Assembly: GCA_905221605.1 (NCBI GenBank)
Contig: CAJNDS010000011.1
Span: 50,001 to 114,000, forward strand
Source: Symbiodinium natans
Taxonomy: Eukaryota > Sar > Dinophyceae > Suessiales > Symbiodiniaceae
Length of the DNA stretch: 64,000 bases
Direction: 5' to 3'
The notes beneath the pieces were generated by a model. That model saw only the letters and a program-made list of their open reading frames with translations. It had not been told where the DNA came from and searched no databases. Positions 1 through 10,121 of the stretch are shown here, piece by piece. Each line of letters begins with the position of its first letter. Within the stretch, counting starts at the first letter, position 1. The translations under genes were made by a program, and so were the position numbers.

Positions 1-1269
1 GAGCCATCGTATCCGGTATCCGGGTCTTTGTTGTAAAATGATCCTGAACCCAGCCTGCGTCGAGAGACTGTGCTCCGGAGCCACTGCTGTGCCACGCTCG
101 AGCGCCTTTGTAGTAAGGCTGCGTGCTGGGAAAGTATCTTTGTTGGGTGCAGCGCCAACAGTTCTGAAGGTCTTACCAACACATTGCTTTCTCGCAACAA
201 TAAGATTCCATGAGGCCGCAAAGCAGCACCAATACTTGTTTGCAGCATTCAACCCGCAAGAGCACCACCTGGTTGCGGGTTTGGGGGGGGCTGAAGTCGA
301 TTAATTGAGTCTATTGAGGTTTCTCGAAAGGGTGGGGCTTTGAAAGTGACCAGGGCTTCTGAGGAAGTCGCGGGGGATTCGGCTGCCAGATCTGCTGTGA
401 GCATGTTTCTGAAAGCTGTAATACAGGTCATAGTCCCATGTATCATGCATTGCAGCCATATGCCAGAGAACACGTTTCAACGAAGGCTTCCCAAACAGGT
501 CCTTGTGGAATCGCGACCTCTTTGCTTTGCAGGGGAATGGGCTTTCGTGTGTGGCTTCGGATTCGGCATTCATAACCTTTCGGTCGTTCAGCAACTGCCA
601 CGTCCTTGTCTTCAAGAGAGCTCAACTTGGAGTTTCATGAAGCCACCAGGCCACAGGGCCTCCCAAAGGTTATTTATGGGGCAAACGTGACGTGTTGTGG
701 GCATGAGGAGCTCTGGCAGTCCTGGGTTGTCACCGGAGGATCAAAAATAATTCGCATTCACGGGGCTAAAGTGCGGCGAGCGGGGAAGCCATGGCGCTGG
801 CAGCACCTGCCGACACCAGCCCTTCGCGTGCCGGACCGAGTTCGGTCGCTGGGTTTCTTGGTTGACGAGCTTCGGATGGCTCCGGGGAAAGCCCAAGGTT
901 GCAGCAGGGTGGGTCTTAGGCACCCAGCCACCCCAAGAAAAGAAAGCAAGCGAACCTGAAGTCATCTGAAGTCCCTTGTCCATTCATGCCCTTGCAGGAT
1001 GCGCGCACGTAGCCGCCCCTGGTGTGTTGCAAGGCTCCTGGGACAGGGGATCCCCTAAGAGGGGGATGTTCGAAACTTGGCCCTGCCAGGCAGCCTGGAC
1101 CTTTATACAATCGAACTCCTTATGAAGCGGACCCCAGAACGGACCCTGCCTTTGAACTCTCAGACCCAACTGGTCAGCACACGTGTTGAGCAGTTGAGCA
1201 CTTCCTCGAAACTCCATCTGTTGCGGGGCTTACTCTTGGAGATGTGAGGATGTGTGTGGGACTTGGTAA
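1..1269. other. no gene recognised (5' flank)
   Basis: About 1.27 kb of mixed-composition DNA. Short ORFs occur on both strands, but none has a recognisable motif or convincing exon borders. The region may hold the promoter, 5' UTR or an upstream exon of the gene at 1702-3441. Confidence 0.4.
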
Positions 1270-1701
1270 ATGTCGTGCAGCTGCCAGGCGGCTTCCAGGG
1301 AGTTTCGACAGGCTTTCTTGTTCAGCGGTGTATTTGGGTTCCTCTTTCTGCAGGCATTCAGCATGGGATGCTCGGGTGCTCCGATGACGATGCAGTCCAA
1401 AAGGAGCGCCCTGAACCACAGCTCTCCTTACCTTGCCAGTCCCTTACCCCCTTTAAGCCATTCCTTCAAGTGGCCCAGCCCCGGAGGTCAAGAGGAGCTT
1501 TCTTCGACAAAATTAGCCGTCTCTATGCGCGAAATGTGTTCTCACAGGGTCTCCTGCACAAATCTGCACAACCACATCCCGAAGCCTGTACCTTTTTGCG
1601 TTGCGCTGTCAAACTCAAGAGTGTGCGTCTGTAGAAGTCATGCTCCAAGGGACGTAGGCACTCTTCAGTCAATGGCTCTCTTCAGTCATGCCACGAGCAG
1701 C

Positions 1702-3441
1702 ATGGGCACAGGTCCCAAAACATCTGATTGCCTGTGGTGGTGGAAACAGGCACCAATTGGCTTGCGGCCTCAACAAGAGGAGCACTTCCTTGAATGCTCA
1801 CTGAAGGAGCGAACCCATCTTGCTGGGGAGCTCTCTGCTGTGTCTGGGATTTTTCCACCCTGGGTATACTGCTACCATGGTGTCAGACTCCTGCTGTACG
1901 CTGGCTCCTGCAGCTTGCATGCGTTTTACGCCGTAGCGTGCTGCGGCTCAACGGCACGAGGCCTGTTGTCGGCCTTTGCACGAGCGACGTTATGGACTGC
2001 ACTGCTGGAGATCTGTGGCTTCTGCAACATGACTGGGCCCCTCGGCAGAGGTCAGGGGTGCCTGGAGCCTCTCTGGCATCGGCTGACAGCTGGTACATTG
2101 AAGCAGCCGCTGCTGCCATACCTGCCACGCAAACGTGGGCTGGCTGACCAGCTGCTGTTCGTGCTCTACCTTGGCAGCGCCAGCTGTTTCTTGGCTTCCT
2201 CACGCGCATTGGACGAGAGTCTTGTCGAGCTGCGCTTGACCTTGCTGCTGCTGATGCTGCTTTGCCTGGTCGACAGGACAGCCTACACCGGGTCCTGTGG
2301 TGCGTACTATTTCCCCTTGCTGTTTTGTCTCGCTGCTGGCGGAGAAGCCTCAGGGGCTGCTGGTTGCCAGCTCGTCCAGCTCGCCCACCTGTTCATGCCG
2401 GGTGTGGCCAAGATGGGACCATGGTTTCCGCACGTCCTGCCAAGCATGGTTGGCATTTGCCCCTTTCTGCCTCATTTCCTAAAGGAGAACATGTTCAAGC
2501 GTGACAGTGGAGGACAGTTGCAGTTGTTGCGGCCCTCTCTTGTTGCTGACATTGCTTCTGCGTGCGTCGTCTTCTTGGAGATTGTTTGCCCAGTACTGCT
2601 TGTGTGTCCCTGGGAGAGGCTGCAGGTAACGGGTGTGGTGCTGGCTGTGTTCGTACATCTCAGCATTGTCTTCCTGATGCCGCCGGGCGCTGTTGGCGAG
2701 TGGAATCTCTTCAATGCAGCTAGCACTGTATATCTCTTTGGCATGGTAGGCAGCATGCAGCCCAGTACGTTTGCGTCCCCTTTTGTGATTGTCGTCGTGC
2801 TGACGGTATTTGGCGGCCCTCTCCTAGCGAACTTGAGGCCGGATGCAGTCGGCAACCATTTCGCATTGCGGAAGTACACTGGTAACCACCCGTACCACGC
2901 ATTCTTAATTCGCCGATCGGCAGTGCACAAGATGCACAGCTTCAAGACGTTTGCGCCACTCGTTGCAGGTCCGCCATCCGCGCATGCGGAGCTGCTGACC
3001 CGTGCTGCTCTTCACTCGTTAATTCGCGGCAGACTGAACCTCAGACGAGCCCTCGACATTCTGGTCGCGGCGCTTCCTTCCGACAGCTCAGACAACGGCC
3101 GACTTGATGGTGTCGTGTGGTTTGACCTCGGCTTCCTTTTGTCGCAGACATTGCTGGACGTTTCCTTCTTGGATGAGGGCCTCTTGACCGAACTGCGCCA
3201 GACGGGCTTCGGTCCCCGTGAGCTGTATTCCTTCCGAATCTCCTCCTTCCCAACCTTCATGGCATGGCCGCACCGGGCACCATGGGAGCTTTTGGATGTT
3301 GGCGCGGGCCTAAAGGTGGCCTCTGGCCACGTAAGTGCAGATGAGACATTTGCCTTCGACACCGGCGCCAGCATGCCCCTGCTGTCAGAGCTGCAGCAGG
3401 ACGCACTGCAGCCTGCCGCCAAGTCATCAGTCCATGCTTAG
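1702..3441 (+). CDS. DUF3556-like multi-pass membrane protein
   Basis: Seen: a 2.2-kb reading frame, open from 1270 and ending in TAG, the longest non-repetitive ORF in the window. I place the start at ATG 1702 (ATG 1672 is the alternative) because family-like sequence begins shortly after it. Residue numbers below count from 1270. Several Leu/Val/Phe-rich membrane segments lie between about residues 198 and 525. Matches to the family as I recall it include YCYHGVRLLLYAG (from 200), a GPL then WHRLTAGTLKQP block (from 256), EWNLFN (477), YTGNHPYHAF (about 536) and a soluble C-terminal part starting GVVWFDLGF (614). Known: DUF3556 proteins are actinobacterial membrane proteins of unknown function. 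Inferred: membrane localisation, and bacterial ancestry or retroposition, since no intron interrupts it. HTTM or lipase-maturation-type membrane proteins are the alternative. Confidence 0.6.
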   Translation: MGTGPKTSDCLWWWKQAPIGLRPQQEEHFLECSLKERTHLAGELSAVSGIFPPWVYCYHGVRLLLYAGSCSLHAFYAVACCGSTARGLLSAFARATLWTALLEICGFCNMTGPLGRGQGCLEPLWHRLTAGTLKQPLLPYLPRKRGLADQLLFVLYLGSASCFLASSRALDESLVELRLTLLLLMLLCLVDRTAYTGSCGAYYFPLLFCLAAGGEASGAAGCQLVQLAHLFMPGVAKMGPWFPHVLPSMVGICPFLPHFLKENMFKRDSGGQLQLLRPSLVADIASACVVFLEIVCPVLLVCPWERLQVTGVVLAVFVHLSIVFLMPPGAVGEWNLFNAASTVYLFGMVGSMQPSTFASPFVIVVVLTVFGGPLLANLRPDAVGNHFALRKYTGNHPYHAFLIRRSAVHKMHSFKTFAPLVAGPPSAHAELLTRAALHSLIRGRLNLRRALDILVAALPSDSSDNGRLDGVVWFDLGFLLSQTLLDVSFLDEGLLTELRQTGFGPRELYSFRISSFPTFMAWPHRAPWELLDVGAGLKVASGHVSADETFAFDTGASMPLLSELQQDALQPAAKSSVHA

Positions 3442-4362
3442 ATGTGCCTCAACCTCTGAACCCGTCAACCTGTGGGGTTGAGGGTGGAGAGCTTCTCTGG
3501 GCGTGTTGCACAGGACAGACGAATTCTTGCCGTTGCTCTTGTTGTTGTCCTTGTACTTGCTATTTCAATCATGATTATGTTGATCATGATTCTTATGCAG
3601 GTTCGCATGTAATGTGGTCACGTATACACAGATGTTTTTGAATTCCGTGTTCGTGTTCCAGTGCGCGTAACGTAACTTAACAGCTTTGGCTTCCTGCAGT
3701 CTCAGGAGTAGCAACATGCCACAGCGCATAGGCCGCCTGCCAGAATGCCCTGAATTCCTAGCAGCTTGACTTCTGTAGCCGCTGTAGCCGTCAGCCTTCC
3801 CACCCTGCAAAGGTGGGGCGAACCCGGTGGCGATTGCGCGGCAACGCTTTGGCTACACCGGGTGCCTCGGACACATCAGACCTGGGAGTCTGGGCCCGCC
3901 TGATTCCAGTGCCCCCTTAAACCACAGGCTCATCTGCTCGATCGATCCCAATACACCTACAAAGCCTACACTGAGCCTTCGAGGCGGCTGCCCGCGCCGG
4001 AAGCCATCCGAACGCGACGCTCAGAGATCGCGTCGCAGCTGACCCGGGCGCTCAGTGAAGGCTTTGCAGCGGGTTGGCAAGGGGATGGATTGTGAGAAGA
4101 TGCAATGCAAAGCATGCAGCTGTTTCGCGTGTGACTTGGGGTTCTCAGCTGAGAGTTTCATGCGAGGCACAGGGTTTGAATCAGCCGCTTGCTTCTGCCA
4201 AAGCACCGAAGCGCTCGGCATAAGGTTGCTACAGCAACTCACCCCCCTGAGATCTATCTTGAGCTTGGAAGTTGCAGTTGTGGCTTCGCATGCTGCCATC
4301 ACATATACGTGTCTCCGAATATCCGAAAGTCTTTCAAGCAATGTAGGACCGGCTCAGGGTTT
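3442..4362. other. intergenic stretch, no gene recognised
   Basis: Downstream of the DUF3556-like stop. It contains a TG/T-rich stretch (3525-3600) and a Cys-rich short frame near 4087-4180 (CKACSCFAC) that I cannot assign. No polyadenylation signal is recognisable, as expected for a dinoflagellate. Confidence 0.35.
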
Positions 4363-4394
4363 CGGGTTTAGGTTTTAGGGTTTAGGGTTTAGGG
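4363..4394 (+). repeat. telomere-like (TTTAGGG) tract
   Basis: Four or so GGTTTAG/TTTAGGG units with one diverged unit. This is the first of the many interstitial telomere-like tracts that run to about 41.3 kb. Confidence 0.9.
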
Positions 4395-4496
4395 ACCTTG
4401 TAGGAGCAATTCTTTTGATCAGAACTGAAATCTGATGGAAGTCCGATTCCCACAAGAGCCATCAAGCCTCAGCACCAACATTCAAGATTGCTGCAG

Positions 4497-4622
4497 GATA
4501 AAGCAGCCGAGTTCCTTCCTCCGTAAACCCTATATGCGCAAGAATGACAAAGCTGGGCCAAGCAAACCTGCACCAGAAGGAAGGGTAACAGCGAAGCGCC
4601 AGAAAAGCGATCGCAATTCCAA
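4497..4622 (+). CDS. candidate exon, Lys/Pro-rich
   Basis: Seen: a CTGCAG|G acceptor at 4496, an open frame reading KQPSSFLRKPYMRKNDKAG and on through a basic, proline-containing tail, then AA|GTAAGT, a textbook donor, at 4622. Inferred: a real internal exon of a + strand gene, perhaps the first visible exon of the coiled-coil/TTLL transcription unit. No family recognised. Confidence 0.4.
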
Positions 4623-4675
4623 GTAAGTGTAGGAGTTGCTGCATTCCTCCTAACATGAATCCAAGAGCCGAACGC

Positions 4676-4932
4676 TTAGAACATCTGCTCGCAGTAGAGA
4701 GAAAGAAGAAACACTGTTCGAAAGATAGACAGAAAGAAAGATATAAATACACAAAAAAGAAAGAGAGAGAAAGAGACTGAAAGAGAGAAAGACACAAAGA
4801 GAGAAAGAGAGACAGAGACACGCCTCCATGCATATGTATCACACAAACCGGACCACAGACTGCACGCCCGGTTGGGCGGCCCCTTCGGGGGTCAAGTGCG
4901 ACGGAAGGAAGGAAGACAGAGACACAGCCCGA
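4676..4932 (+). repeat. purine-rich (GA)n/(GAAA)n low-complexity tract
   Basis: About 250 bases of GAGA/GAAA-type repeats on the + strand. The 213-residue minus-strand ORF over it is a run of Leu/Ser/Phe and is low-complexity, not a gene. Confidence 0.85.
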
Positions 4933-5115
4933 AAGGACAAGCGAGGAAAAGAGAAGAGTGACAACATGATAACACAAGAACAACATCTTACTTAGCAAAT
5001 AGTTGAACTTTAAAGTCTCTTGGGTTTCCTTATAATAGGAATAATGAAGTTTAACCTTTTTGATTCCTTGGTTATTGGAGAAGTAAGAAAAACACATAAA
5101 CATATAGATAATTGG

Positions 5116-5459
5116 CTGGTTCTTAGTAATGTTGACTTCACATTAATGATTCCCGCTACAATTATAAAATCCAGCTGCCGGAACACAATAATGTAACCCC
5201 CCACAATTATAAAATCCAGCCCGGAATATTTTTTACGACTACTACGGCTACTATTAGTAGGGGTAGGCCCTAATACTAAAAGTAATAGTACGTCCTACCA
5301 GGATTTAGGCGAATATAATTGAGGAGGCCCTGGCCGGAGAGATTGATCAATCAAGGGGGGGGGGTTTATTAATGCGAAGTCAACATTAGGGAATAAGGGA
5401 ATGAGGTACCCTATACAATCCCTGAAGCCCTACTTCCCTCATGCCCTACTAAGAACCAG
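5116..5459. mobile_element. MITE/introner-like inverted-repeat element, family 1
   Basis: Seen: outer inverted repeats CTGGTTCTTAGTA (5116-5128) and TACTAAGAACCAG (5447-5459), plus an inner inverted pair of 21 bases with one mismatch (5127-5147 against 5368-5388). The AT-rich interior (5220-5290) can fold again. The right part (5391-5459) is itself a hairpin and is closely related to the element at 20829-20930. No transposase frame. Inferred: a non-autonomous element, possibly nested. Confidence 0.7.
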
Positions 5460-5523
5460 GGAGATAAGATAGACAGAACGCCGAATCTGTGGAGCTCAGC
5501 GGAGTTTGCTCCCATGATGCGCC

Positions 5524-5600
5524 CCTAAACCCTATAAACCCTAAACCCTAAACCCCAAACCCCACTAAACCCTAACCCCTAAACCCTAAACCCTAAACTC
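5524..5600 (-). repeat. telomere-like (CCCTAAA)n tract
   Basis: About ten CCCTAAA units with CCCCAAA and CCCACTAAA variants, in the C-rich orientation on the + strand. Confidence 0.9.
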
Positions 5601-5646
5601 CCAAGTCCATTCATTAATCATGTAGGGCGCCCGAATCACCCCAAAG

Positions 5647-5723
5647 GCCAGGCGGCCCTCGAGCGCCAGCGCCAGAGCCAACAAGCTCAGCTACTGGAGT
5701 TGCACAAGCAGCTGCTTGTCCTG
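5647..5723 (+). CDS. candidate coiled-coil exon abutting a telomere-like tract
   Basis: Seen: acceptor AAAG|GCC at 5646, then a frame reading QAALERQRQSQQAQLLELHK, strongly helix/coiled-coil in type, then CTG|GTTTAT at 5723. The intron that follows runs at once into TTTAGGG repeats (5729-5750). Inferred: a small exon whose donor lies just ahead of the repeat. Confidence 0.5.
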
Positions 5724-5728
5724 GTTTA

Positions 5729-5750
5729 TTTAGGGTTTAGGGTTTAGGGT
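5729..5750 (+). repeat. telomere-like (TTTAGGG)3 at an intron start
   Basis: Three TTTAGGG units starting five bases after the predicted donor at 5723/5724. Confidence 0.85.
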
Positions 5751-5773
5751 TGTGTTTTTGGGGGAGGGGGGCT

Positions 5774-5848
5774 GGGATGTTCCCCCTTCTCAATACGCAT
5801 TGAAGTATCCCCCATTATAGTCCCCATTAAGGACTGTTAGTATAAGGG
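5774..5848. mobile_element. MITE-like element, family 2, copy 1
   Basis: Starts GGGATGTTCCCCCTT and ends GGACTGTTAGTATAAGGG; the ends are imperfect inverted complements. The same two ends, about 93 bases apart, recur at 17484-17585. No coding capacity. Confidence 0.6.
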
Positions 5849-6207
5849 AAACCATCCAGAGGGGGGGGGTTTAGGGTTTGGGCCGTTGGCTTGGCCGTTC
5901 CCTGGAAAGGGCTTGTGCTCATATCTGCTTTTGGGTCTGCAAAGGCTGGAGTAGAGGTTTCTACTTGGGAAGGAATGGGCTTTAGGCGACTTTGGTCTTC
6001 TGGTCTGCGGCTGAAGGCGGCAGCCCCCTGACTGAAGAAGGCCCAACCTCGAAGGAAAAGAACCGTTCCAAGCGTTGACGAGGCAGAAGACGCGGTTTCT
6101 CCTGGCGCTCGATGCCCAGGCCATGGACTGTTCTCTCCCGGCTTTCTGTGCAACGGCCAGCTTTCAGGCATGGTGGTTCGGAGAATCCGGTTCTCCAGGA
6201 AGGGTGT

Positions 6208-6250
6208 CCTTAAGGCCTTAAGGCCTTAAGGCCTTAGGCCTTAAGGCCTT
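6208..6250. repeat. self-complementary AAGGCCTT tandem
   Basis: Five near-perfect units of CCTTAAGG/CTTAAGGCC. Every unit is palindromic, so the tract can form alternative hairpins. Confidence 0.9.
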
Positions 6251-6477
6251 GTGGGCGTCAAGTGGGTCTGCCTGTCGTCGGCTAAACCCCGCAATCATTT
6301 GAGGGGGCTCCAGGTCCCCAGAAGATCCCAGCAGTAGTGTCGTTGCTGGCTCCCGGGTTTCTGCAGCGCGCAAGGGATCTTGAGAGCTCTGGCAGGGCTC
6401 CGCAGCACCTCTCCCTCAGCATGCCGTGGTAAAGTTGTAGCTGAGTCGACTGAATCCTGCTCAGCCCCCCAGTCCAG

Positions 6478-7997
6478 CACGAGGTGAAAGCAGATGAGTA
6501 TGCCCTGAGCAAGGAGCAGAGTGTGGAGCTAGCTGGGCAAGCGCTTGAGGACTCCGTCTAAGCACTTGTTGCTACACCTGCACCTTTGTCCAGGAGCACA
6601 ATGAGCAGCTCATGCGGCTTCAGCAGGACGACCGAACCCCAACACATTGCGAATTTGGGGGCTTGTAGGTTTTTTCCGGCTCTCGAAACTCGATTTGTGG
6701 CCTTTTGATCAACCTTTGACGGGATTAGTTCTCGCCGCCAAGATTCATCATGTTCTCAGCCAACGCATGGACGGCAGACGAAGAGAACGCAAAGAAGATT
6801 CGACCTTTCACCTTCGTCCCTGTCGGCAAGCTAAGTTGTGAAGCCTTGAATGTTCCCATCCTGAAGAGGAAGCGCAGCACAAACGTGCTCAGCTAGAGCA
6901 GCAGGTGTGCCCGTGGGGTGATGGTCGGGTTGAGAGGGGTCAACGGGATTTGAGGTGCGGCTTGTGGCAAGCTCCAACCCTCGACCTTTAAAAGGGCACA
7001 AGGGTGCGTCCGTGCCAGCCTTACAGCCAAACCTTGGTCTCCGTTGTCCCCGGACAGGTGCCCCAAAGCCAAAAACCCAAAACCCAAAACCCTGAACCCC
7101 AAACCCCAAACCCCAAACCCCAAACCCCAAACCCCAAACCCCAAACCCTAAACCCTAAACCCTAAACCCCAAACCCTAAACCCTAAACCCTAAACCCTAC
7201 ACCCCTGAATCCTTCAAATGCCTGGGGGCAGGCCACGAGCCTCGTGCTCGAGTTCCAGCAGCGTCGCGGGCCTATGGGGGAGTGGCAGTTGAGTAGCGAC
7301 TCAGGTGGCTCCAGGGCTCTGAGACTTCGGTAACTCATGTCAGTTTGTTTCGGTTGTGGCTGTGTCATGGTTCAGATGGCTACTTACTTTGAGCTGCAGA
7401 GCATCAAGGACGATACTGACATGCGGCCAAGAATCGACAATCGGGTGGCATGGGGGTTCGCATGGTTCAGGCATGGATGCACTGGGGAACGGGCACCGCG
7501 GAACGTGAAGAAGCGGCACCCTGGTTTCGGGGAAGGGTTCCGAATATCTCTACGGTTCAAGAACAGGTCTCACCTCAGAACTCTTGCGTAAGACTTGGAC
7601 TGCACAGTAACATGATCCTGAGCCCCAATGAAGCGACCGAGGCAAACTGGAGGAGGAGTTCTACATCCAGCAGCGCGACATCCATCGCCAGCACGAGGAA
7701 GTGCAGAGCAGGCCTCAGGGAATCGACTGCAGAAGTTTGGAGCTTGCCTCAATGGAATCTGATCCAACCTCCATGATGACCATGTGAGGAAAAGCGATGA
7801 AGTCAGCTTCATAGGGGCGCGCGCTGCTGCTAACGCCCTTTTTCAACATCAAGCGCAAGTACTAAGTGCAGTCGACCACATCTTGACTTCACAATTGTCC
7901 CAAGCCACCTGCAGCACCAAACTCAACTTGCCCTAAAGCCCGAGCATGTCAGTGCGCAGGCTGGCAGCCGAGCTGCGCAAGCTCTTTGAGCCCTCAG
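6478..7997 (+). CDS. candidate coiled-coil gene segment: five micro-exons
   Basis: Seen, all on + with AG acceptors. 6478-6549 reads HEVKADEYALSKEQSVELAG and ends GAG|GACTCC (GA donor). 6594-6626 reads EHNEQLMRLQQ and joins in phase 0. 6869-6904 reads EAQHKRAQLEQQ and ends CAG|GTGTGC. 7642-7711 reads KLEEEFYIQQRDIHRQHEEV and ends AG|GCCTCA (GC donor). 7960-7997 reads LAAELRKLFEPS and ends G|GTGCTT. Composition (Q, E, K, R, L) and spacing suggest one long coiled coil, also fed by the exon at 5647-5723. A large telomere-like tract (7068-7202) lies in the intron between the third and fourth exons. Inferred: an N-terminal coiled-coil extension of the TTLL protein, or a separate structural protein. 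Further exons probably lie between those listed. Confidence 0.45.
7068..7202 (-). repeat. telomere-like (CCCTAAA/CCCCAAA)n tract
   Basis: About 18 units. The first half is mostly the CCCCAAA variant, the second half mostly CCCTAAA, so variants are locally homogenised. Confidence 0.95.
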
Positions 7998-8215
7998 GTG
8001 CTTCCTCGGCATCCTGGATGATGAAGTGCTCCATAAGTGCTACACTCTTTTCTACTCTACGTGTGGCATCTCTGCAAAAGAACGAAGCAGGAGATTTTGG
8101 GCTTTTCGTTGTGCACACGTTGCGCGTTGTGTGAAGATAGGGGCATGTAGGGGGTGCTGGGAAGGGGAAGAAGTCGCCCGTCCAGGTGCACCTGGTGGCG
8201 ACGCATGTTGGGCAG

Positions 8216-8276
8216 CGCCCATGTCAGCGCCCACGCTTGCGCCCGCGCCCACGCTTGCGCCCGCGCCCGGGCCCGG
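8216..8276 (+). repeat. GC-rich minisatellite
   Basis: Repeats of a GCGCCCACGCTTGCGCCC-type unit, about 18 bases, with a GCGCCCGGGCCCGGCGC palindrome at the end. Confidence 0.7.
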
Positions 8277-9137
8277 CGCTCGGAGGTCCCAATGCGGACC
8301 TTAGCCTGAAGGAACTCACATCAAATGGCTCCACGTGGCCTCTGCCTACCAAGGCCTCGCCCTACTGGCTATCCGCTGGCGCGTGTCCAGTCAGAGGTGC
8401 TGGTGGCTGTAAGGGCCGCTGTTCGCTTTTCAAATTTACATACGAACTCCATGAACCTTAAACCCATCAAAGTCACTTGCAGGGACCCAGACGCATCAGC
8501 TCCTTTCTGCCCATGGCCCGGCCGCTCTCCGCAGGAACGAGCTGGGAACCCAGTTCAGATGGTTGGGGTGCATCCTGCCTTCAGGGCCTTCAGCTGTTTC
8601 AGGCTCCTCCCTTCTCAATCTCGGACATCGTAGGAATTCGCAGTTCCAGGGTGTTGCTGACATCTTCTCTAGTGTGTAGCGCCGCTGACTCCACCATAGG
8701 GCCTGAGCACAGCTACGGTTATCGATATCCTGCGGCTGACATGGTTTCCAGCATCCTAGGAGAGGGCTTCACTGAAGATGCAGTTGACACTAAATTCGCG
8801 GCCGCCGTCGCCGCTGCTGTAACCAGACGTGACAAGTCGTCGATTCACCCTTATGCCCCGAAGCAGTAATCCTTGAGGACCGGGTTAATATTCACATCCC
8901 TCGTGTTGCGATGGCCTCGAAGGCACCCAAATCTCGCAGTCGCAGAGCCTAGCGGCCTCGACCCACGCGGCACTCTGCTAGGGCAGGAGGCCATTGCAAA
9001 CCAGCAGTGCGCATCCATCAACCCAGCGCCCAGCATGAAGATCCAAGTCTTTGAGACTGGGCGTCCACACCTGTTCTATCAAGCCGCATCGGCCTGAGAG
9101 CCCTGCATACGGCAAATCCGACTCCGATGGCCCGAAA

Positions 9138-9421
9138 CCATATCCCTAACCTAAACCCTAAACCCAAAACCCAAAACCCTAAACCACCCTAAACCACCCT
9201 AAACCACCCTAAACCACCCTAAACCACCCTAAACCACCTAAACCAGCCTAAACCACCCTAATCCACCCTAAACCAGCCTGAACCAGCCTGAACCAGCCTA
9301 AACCACCCTAAACCACCCTAAACCACCCTAAACCCTAAACCCTCAACCCTAAACCATAGACCCTAGACCCTAAACCCTGAACCCTGAACCCTAGACCCTA
9401 GACCCTAAACCCTAAACCCTA
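9138..9421 (-). repeat. variant telomere-like array (ACCACCCTAA units)
   Basis: About 280 bases. The core is a 10-base derivative, ACCACCCTAA, with ACCAGCCTGA subvariants, flanked on both sides by ordinary CCCTAAA units. This looks like an expanded mutant unit inside a telomere-like tract. Confidence 0.9.
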
Positions 9422-9724
9422 TCATCCTCCAAACAAAGCAAGGTATGCAGCTCCCTGTCGGCACCCAGGCAGCCCTACGGAGGCCCGGAATCGCACGAAT
9501 TGGGCTTGTGGCTTCGGGCCCCTAGGATTTCTCGGTTTTCGGGTCAAGGGTCGAAAAACAACGTAACTGTTCTCCGCATTGTGCATTTTTAGGTGGTTGG
9601 ACCGTTTGGAATTGAGGGTTTAGGCCTCAGCCAATTTTCTTCAAGCTTGCCGGGTCGTGATTTCGAACCGATCGCAAAGTGTAGGGACTTGACTTGTGGC
9701 TGCGCAGGATCTTATGTGCATTGA

Positions 9725-9870
9725 GTACTTCTGGAGGGTCGCGGGACCTAGCAAGTAGATAGTAAGTAGACTTATACCTACCCTAAAAGGGACATATGAA
9801 TTGGAGCTATTCTACTTATGACTCTATTAGATAACTACCTACTACAGTAGGCCCTCCGACCCTCCAAGTA
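9725..9870. mobile_element. MITE-like inverted-repeat element, family 3
   Basis: Ends GTACTTCTGGAGGGTCG (9725-9741) and CGACCCTCCAAGTA (9858-9871) are inverted complements apart from a two-base insertion. The interior is AT-rich, with GTAGATAGTAAGTAG and CTACCTACTACAG as a second inverted pair. No ORF. Confidence 0.6.
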
Positions 9871-10121
9871 TGGAGTGTCCCCTGACCTGCATAGGTCTGT
9901 CTCCTGCGCGGGCACTGTGAGATCCGAGGCAGTTGTTTTCTGCACATGCATTGCCCACGTGCTCTTGTTTGGTTTTTCTGGTATGCTTCGGTTCATGTTA
10001 CATTGAAGCCCCGGGCCTTGCTGCGGAGAGTGCTTCGGATTTTCTTGTCTTTTTGTGGGGATCCCTAAATTTTAAAGCTGAGGAACTGCAAAGCTTGAAG
10101 TCTAATGCCTAAAGGGCCTAA

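Noticed and set aside
4462-5103. 213-codon minus-strand ORF
   Set aside because: Runs through the purine-rich tract and an AT-rich element; hydrophobic Leu/Ser/Phe bias is due to the repeat.
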